64,000 nucleotides of DNA from Phaeacidiphilus oryzae TH49 (lineage in GTDB: Bacteria; Actinomycetota; Actinomycetes; Streptomycetales; Streptomycetaceae): the NCBI RefSeq assembly GCF_000744815.1, contig NZ_JQMQ01000005.1, forward strand, positions 1,744,055 through 1,808,054. The letters are read 5' to 3'. The translations under genes were made by a program, and so were the position numbers. Of this stretch, positions 60,846 to 64,000 are shown piece after piece; the first letter of the stretch is position 1; the number at the start of each line of letters is the position of its first letter. A model generated the notes under the pieces. The model was not told the DNA's origin. It made no database searches and saw nothing but the letters and a program-made list of their open reading frames with translations.

Positions 60846-61475
60846 GTCGTTCGTTCGGGTGAAGGGCCGGGAGCCGAAGAAACCACGATCGGCGGACATC
60901 GGGCTGGGGTGGGCCGACTCGATCGCCGGATAGTCCGCGAGGAGGGGGCGGAGGTTGCGGGCGTCGCGACCCCACAGGACGGCGACCAGCGGAGTGCCGC
61001 GCGCGGCCAGCGCCCGGATGGCCTGCTCCGTGACCTCCTCCCAGCCCTTGCCGCGGTGGGCGGCCGGCTTGCGGGGGGCGGTGGTCAGGGCCCTGTTGAG
61101 GAGGAGCACGCCCTGCTTGGTCCACGGCGTGAGGTCGCCGTTGAGCGGCGCGGGGTAGCCCAGGTCGCGCTGGTACTCGGTGTAGATGTTCACCAGGCTC
61201 GGCGGCAGCGGCCGCACCTCGGGGGCCACCGAGAAGCTCAGCCCGACGGCGTGCCCCGGGGTGGGGTAGGGGTCCTGACCGACGATCAGCACCCGTACCT
61301 CGTCGAAGGGCTGCTGGAAGGCCCGCAGGACGTTCTGCCCGCTGGGCAGGTAGGTGCGGCCGGCGGCGATCTCCGCCCGCAGGAAGTCGCCCATCAGGGT
61401 GATCCTCCCGGCGACGGGGGCCAGCGCCCGCGCCCAGCCGGCCTCCACGATCTCGTTCAGCGGTCGTCCTGCCAT
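60762..61475 (-). CDS. ung: Uracil-DNA glycosylase (family 1)
   Basis: 237 aa from ATG 61475. Removes uracil from DNA. Motif [20 protein letters not shown] contains the catalytic Asp, [18 protein letters not shown] and [11 protein letters not shown] follow, and motif [20 protein letters not shown] has the catalytic His. The family-typical end is around QPVDWRLP; about 12 further residues ([12 protein letters not shown]) follow and are encoded opposite the glycoside hydrolase gene. The ribosome site is weak. Function is secure. Confidence 0.95.
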   Translation of the reverse strand: MAGRPLNEIVEAGWARALAPVAGRITLMGDFLRAEIAAGRTYLPSGQNVLRAFQQPFDEVRVLIVGQDPYPTPGHAVGLSFSVAPEVRPLPPSLVNIYTEYQRDLGYPAPLNGDLTPWTKQGVLLLNRALTTAPRKPAAHRGKGWEEVTEQAIRALAARGTPLVAVLWGRDARNLRPLLADYPAIESAHPSPMSADRGFFGSRPFTRTNDLLARQGAQPVDWRLPVTADDRGVVREG

Positions 61476-61608
61476 GGCGCTTGAGCCTACCGTCACCCCA
61501 ACGGCCGTATCCGACCCACCCGGGTTCCGGTCGGTTCCACCGGCCCGGCCGGTCCGCCGCGGCCCCCCTCCCCCGCCGTTCGAGACGGCGTTCGGTGAGA
61601 CTGTTCCC

Positions 61609-62538
61609 ATGACCGCGACGCCCCCGCCCGGTCCGGGCGGGCCCCCGGAGCCCGTACCCGGTACCGACGCCGGCACCGGTACCGGCACAGGCGCGGGCGC
61701 CGGCCTGGGCCCTCGCCCTGGCCCAGGCCCCCGCCCAGGTGCCACCGCACGCGGCGCGACCGCCGCCGCCAGCGCCCCCGGCGCGCCTCTCCGCACCCGC
61801 GCGCCGTTCGGCGTCCGCGCCGCCCGGGCGCTACGGTCCGCCCGCCGCTATGTCAGGCGCGCCCCGGGCACCTTCCTCTGGCTGGCCATCCTGGCAGTGA
61901 CCACCGCGATCATGCACAGCATGGCGCCGGACGCGCTGGAGGACTTCCTGCGCCAGCGGTCCACCAACCTCCACCAGCTGGAGACGGACCCGGTCCGGGT
62001 GCTCTTCGTCTCCGCGCTCTGGATCGCCGGACGCATCTGGCTGCCGTACTTCTTCCTCTACAACCTCTTCCATGTGCCGGCCGAGCGCTGGCTCGGCACC
62101 GCCCGCTGGCTGGCCGTCGCGGTGATCGCCCACGTCGGCGCCACCTACGCCAGCCAGGGCGTCCTCTACTGGGCGATCCAGCACGGCCACGCCCCGGCCT
62201 CCGCCGCCAACACCCTGGACGTGGGCGTCAGTTACGCGCTGGCCGGCGTCCAGGGCGTGCTGGTCTACCTGATCGTCTCCCCGTGGCGGTACGTCTACCT
62301 GGCCGGGCTGCTCGCCTTCTACGGCGGGATCCTGGTGTACTCCAGGACCTTCACCGACGTCGGTCACTTCACCTCGGTGCTGCTCGGCCTGGCCTGCTAC
62401 CCGCTGGTCCCCGGCTGCCGGAGGCGCGGCTACCACTGGGACCCGGTCGACTCGGCGCGCCGCCTCCGCGCCGGCTGGCGCGCCCGCCGCCAGCGCGCCA
62501 GCCATCAGCGCACCCGGCCCCGCAGCACCACGGCCTGA
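61609..62538 (+). CDS. Rhomboid-like membrane protein
   Basis: 309 aa. Residues 1-75 are Gly/Pro/Thr-rich with GTGTGTGAGAG and [11 protein letters not shown] repeats. About six transmembrane helices follow: [88 protein letters not shown] and [16 protein letters not shown]. Candidate catalytic residues are the Ser of [10 protein letters not shown] and the His of [10 protein letters not shown], in the order expected for a rhomboid Ser-His dyad but with GVSY in place of GxSG. Proteolytic activity is therefore uncertain. The last 34 bp overlap the convergent amidohydrolase gene. Confidence 0.78.
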   Translation: MTATPPPGPGGPPEPVPGTDAGTGTGTGAGAGLGPRPGPGPRPGATARGATAAASAPGAPLRTRAPFGVRAARALRSARRYVRRAPGTFLWLAILAVTTAIMHSMAPDALEDFLRQRSTNLHQLETDPVRVLFVSALWIAGRIWLPYFFLYNLFHVPAERWLGTARWLAVAVIAHVGATYASQGVLYWAIQHGHAPASAANTLDVGVSYALAGVQGVLVYLIVSPWRYVYLAGLLAFYGGILVYSRTFTDVGHFTSVLLGLACYPLVPGCRRRGYHWDPVDSARRLRAGWRARRQRASHQRTRPRSTTA

Positions 62539-63599
62539 GGGTCCGTCAACACCCGTACGTCGTCCCGCGGATCGGCCCCGTAGACGACCAGGTCGGCGGA
62601 GGCCCCCTCCTCGATGCCGGGGCGCCCCAGCCACTCCCGCGCGCTCCAGGTGGCCGCGGAGATCGCCGCCAGCGGCGGCAGCCCCGCCCGGACCAGCTCG
62701 CCGACCTCCTCCCCGGCCAGGCCGTGCGCCAGCGAACCGCCCGCGTCGGTCCCCACGAAGACCGGGATCCCCGCCTCGTAGGCCGCCGCCACGGTCGCGT
62801 ACCGCCGCTCGTAGAGCCGCCGCATATGGTCCGCGTAGGCCGGGAACCGGGCCTCGCCCTGGGCCGCGATGTCTGGGAAGGTCAGGATGTTGACCAGGGT
62901 CGGGACGATCGCCACGCCCCGCTCGGCGAAGAGCGGGATGGTCTCCTCGGTCAGCCCGGTGGCGTGCTCGATGCAGTCGATGCCCGCCTCGACCAGGTCG
63001 GCGAGCGAGTTCTCGGCGAAGCAGTGGGCGGTGACCCGGGCGCCCTCCTCGTGGGCGGCCGAGATCGCCGCCCGCACGGCCTCCAGCGGCCAGCACGGGC
63101 CCAGATCGCCGACCTCCCGGTCGATCCAGTCCCCCACCAGCTTCACCCAGCCGTCCCCGCGCCGGGCCTCCTGCCGGACGTAGCCGACCAGCTCGTCCGG
63201 CTCGATCTCGTGGGCGAAGTCCCGGATGTAGCGCTTGGTCCGGGCGATGTGCCGGCCGGCCCGGATGATCCGGGGCAGGTCCTCGCGGTCGTCCACCCAG
63301 CGGGTGTCGGTGGGCGCCCCGGCGTCCCGGATCAGCAGGGTGCCGGCGTCCCGGTCGGTGAGCGCCTGCTTCTCCGCGGTCTCCGCGTCCACCGGGCCGC
63401 GCGCGCCGAGCCCGACGTGGCAGTGGGCGTCGACCAGCCCCGGCAGCACCCAGCCCTCGACGGTCTGCACGTCCAGCCCGGCCCCGACGGGCCGGCTGAA
63501 CGTCACCTTCCCGTCCACGACCCAGAGTTCGTCCCGCACCTGGTCCGGATCCGGCCCGAGGAGTATCCGCCCCCGGACCCGCAGCACCTCACCGCTCAC
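62505..63599 (-). CDS. Amidohydrolase family metal-dependent hydrolase
   Basis: 364 aa from GTG 63599 (GTGA overlap with pepN). TIM-barrel amidohydrolase: the first metal site LPGLVDAHCHVGLGARG (HxH), WVKLVGDWIDREVGDLG with a bridging-type Lys, ARVTAHCFAENSLADLV, DCIEHATGLTEETIPL and the final metal Asp in PVFVGTDAGGSLAHGLAG. The C-terminal small beta domain has GIEEGASADLVVYGADP. The imidazolonepropionase/prolidase-like subgroup is likely; the natural substrate is unknown. It is encoded directly downstream of pepN. Confidence 0.9.
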   Translation of the reverse strand: MSGEVLRVRGRILLGPDPDQVRDELWVVDGKVTFSRPVGAGLDVQTVEGWVLPGLVDAHCHVGLGARGPVDAETAEKQALTDRDAGTLLIRDAGAPTDTRWVDDREDLPRIIRAGRHIARTKRYIRDFAHEIEPDELVGYVRQEARRGDGWVKLVGDWIDREVGDLGPCWPLEAVRAAISAAHEEGARVTAHCFAENSLADLVEAGIDCIEHATGLTEETIPLFAERGVAIVPTLVNILTFPDIAAQGEARFPAYADHMRRLYERRYATVAAAYEAGIPVFVGTDAGGSLAHGLAGEEVGELVRAGLPPLAAISAATWSAREWLGRPGIEEGASADLVVYGADPRDDVRVLTDPQAVVLRGRVR

Positions 63600-64000
63600 T
63601 CCGCACCCTCCGTCTTCCCGCCTGCGCCCGCCGCGCCCGCGCCCGCGCCCGGGCCCGCCGACGCTCCACCCGCACTAACCGCGCTACCCGCGCTACCCGC
63701 GCTACCCGCACTACCCGCACTACCCGCACCAGCCAAACCAGCCCCGCCCGCCGCGAGTTCCCGCACCCGCACCGCCCGGCGCAGATCGTCCGCCGAGTCG
63801 GCCATCGCCCGGCGCAGGGCTTCGGTCAGCCCTTCCTCCGAGGCCAGGCACTTCTCGGCCCGCCCGAGGGTGCGCGGATCGGCCGCGTGCCCGGGGAAGC
63901 CGAGGCTGCCCAGCGCCTTGCCGACGGCCGGCCCGCGCCGCCCGGCCGCCCCCGGCGCCTGCGCGAAGTACCGCTCCACATAAGGCTCCAGCAGCTCCGC
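63596..64000 (-). CDS. pepN: Aminopeptidase N, C-terminal fragment (5' end outside window)
   Basis: The frame is open to the window edge and begins AELLEPYVERYFAQAPG. The sequence KCLASEEGLTEALRRAMAD, SADDLRRAVRVREL matches the last helices of the ERAP1-like C-terminal domain of actinobacterial aminopeptidase N. About 134 codons are visible, so the catalytic domain lies outside. The C terminus ends in a Gly/Ser/Ala repeat tail encoded by a 9-bp tandem repeat, not part of the usual fold. The stop overlaps the amidohydrolase GTG. Confidence 0.85.
   Translation of the reverse strand, partial: AELLEPYVERYFAQAPGAAGRRGPAVGKALGSLGFPGHAADPRTLGRAEKCLASEEGLTEALRRAMADSADDLRRAVRVRELAAGGAGLAGAGSAGSAGSAGSAGSAVSAGGASAGPGAGAGAAGAGGKTEGAE
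63671..63724. repeat. 9-bp tandem repeat in the pepN 3' end
   Basis: Six consecutive 9-bp units of CGC(G/A)CTACC, the first reading CGCACTAAC, followed by a partial unit. On the coding strand they give the Gly-Ser-Ala tail of PepN. Since the unit is a multiple of three, copy-number change would alter tail length without breaking the frame. Confidence 0.85.

Noticed and set aside
63671-63724. CRISPR or attachment-site repeat
   Set aside because: Units are 9 bp, contiguous and in frame inside pepN, with no spacers.

Overview
The window is very G+C-rich, densely packed and shows strong third-position GC bias, with GTG/TTG starts and ATGA/GTGA stop-start overlaps. Gene content fits a member of the Streptomycetaceae: an actinobacterial cobalamin cluster with CobN plus a ChlI/ChlD-type chelatase partner, an SCO1860-like cell-wall protein beside that cluster, Tat-exported carbohydrate-active enzymes, an ATPase-type LuxR regulator and rare in-frame TTA codons. 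No transposase, integrase, tRNA, rRNA or CRISPR array was seen.

Layout. (1) 1-7514, cobalamin operon part A: the end of cobN, a chelatase ATPase/VWA gene broken by four single-base frameshifts in its linker, cobO, cobB and a YchJ-like gene. (2) 7901-33532, a large envelope-glycan-like block: an ATPase/LuxR regulator, four GT2 glycosyltransferases (one fused to a polytopic membrane domain), two NodB-type deacetylases, a Wzx-type flippase, two PRTase-like paralogues (one fused to kinase-like and HAD domains), an APH-like kinase, an MBL hydrolase, an FAD monooxygenase and an ATP-grasp ligase. (3) 33562-42960, cobalamin part B behind a cobalamin riboswitch: cobI, cobM, cbiD, cobL, cbiG-cobJ, a ferredoxin, cobH, cbiX and a cobC-like gene. 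(4) 43136-48632, exported proteins: a PL8 polysaccharide lyase, a beta-helix-like protein and the SCO1860-like LAESG wall protein. (5) 49430-60845, a tightly coupled second glycan operon: GT2, GT4 with a GGDEF-like tail, flippase, a nucleotidyltransferase-like protein, a P-loop kinase-GT4 fusion, PIG-L deacetylase, GT-C enzyme, GT4 and an anchored TIM-barrel protein. Two of its genes carry TTA codons, which suggests bldA (developmental) control. (6) 60762-64000, housekeeping: uracil-DNA glycosylase, rhomboid-like protein, amidohydrolase and the end of pepN.

How it works together. Parts A and B make corrins from sirohydrochlorin by a mixed route: CbiX, CbiD and CbiG of the early-cobalt type sit beside the late cobaltochelatase CobN. 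The 7.9-33.5 kb block lies between the two cobalamin parts. Its combination of PRTase, pseudo-PRTase, HAD phosphatase, small-molecule kinase, Fe-S-like MBL, ATP-grasp and FAD monooxygenase with glycan polymerising and exporting functions looks like an uncharacterised pathway that makes or decorates a surface polymer. The second operon encodes a complete but different glycan export system. Functions in both blocks are inferred from domains and context only.
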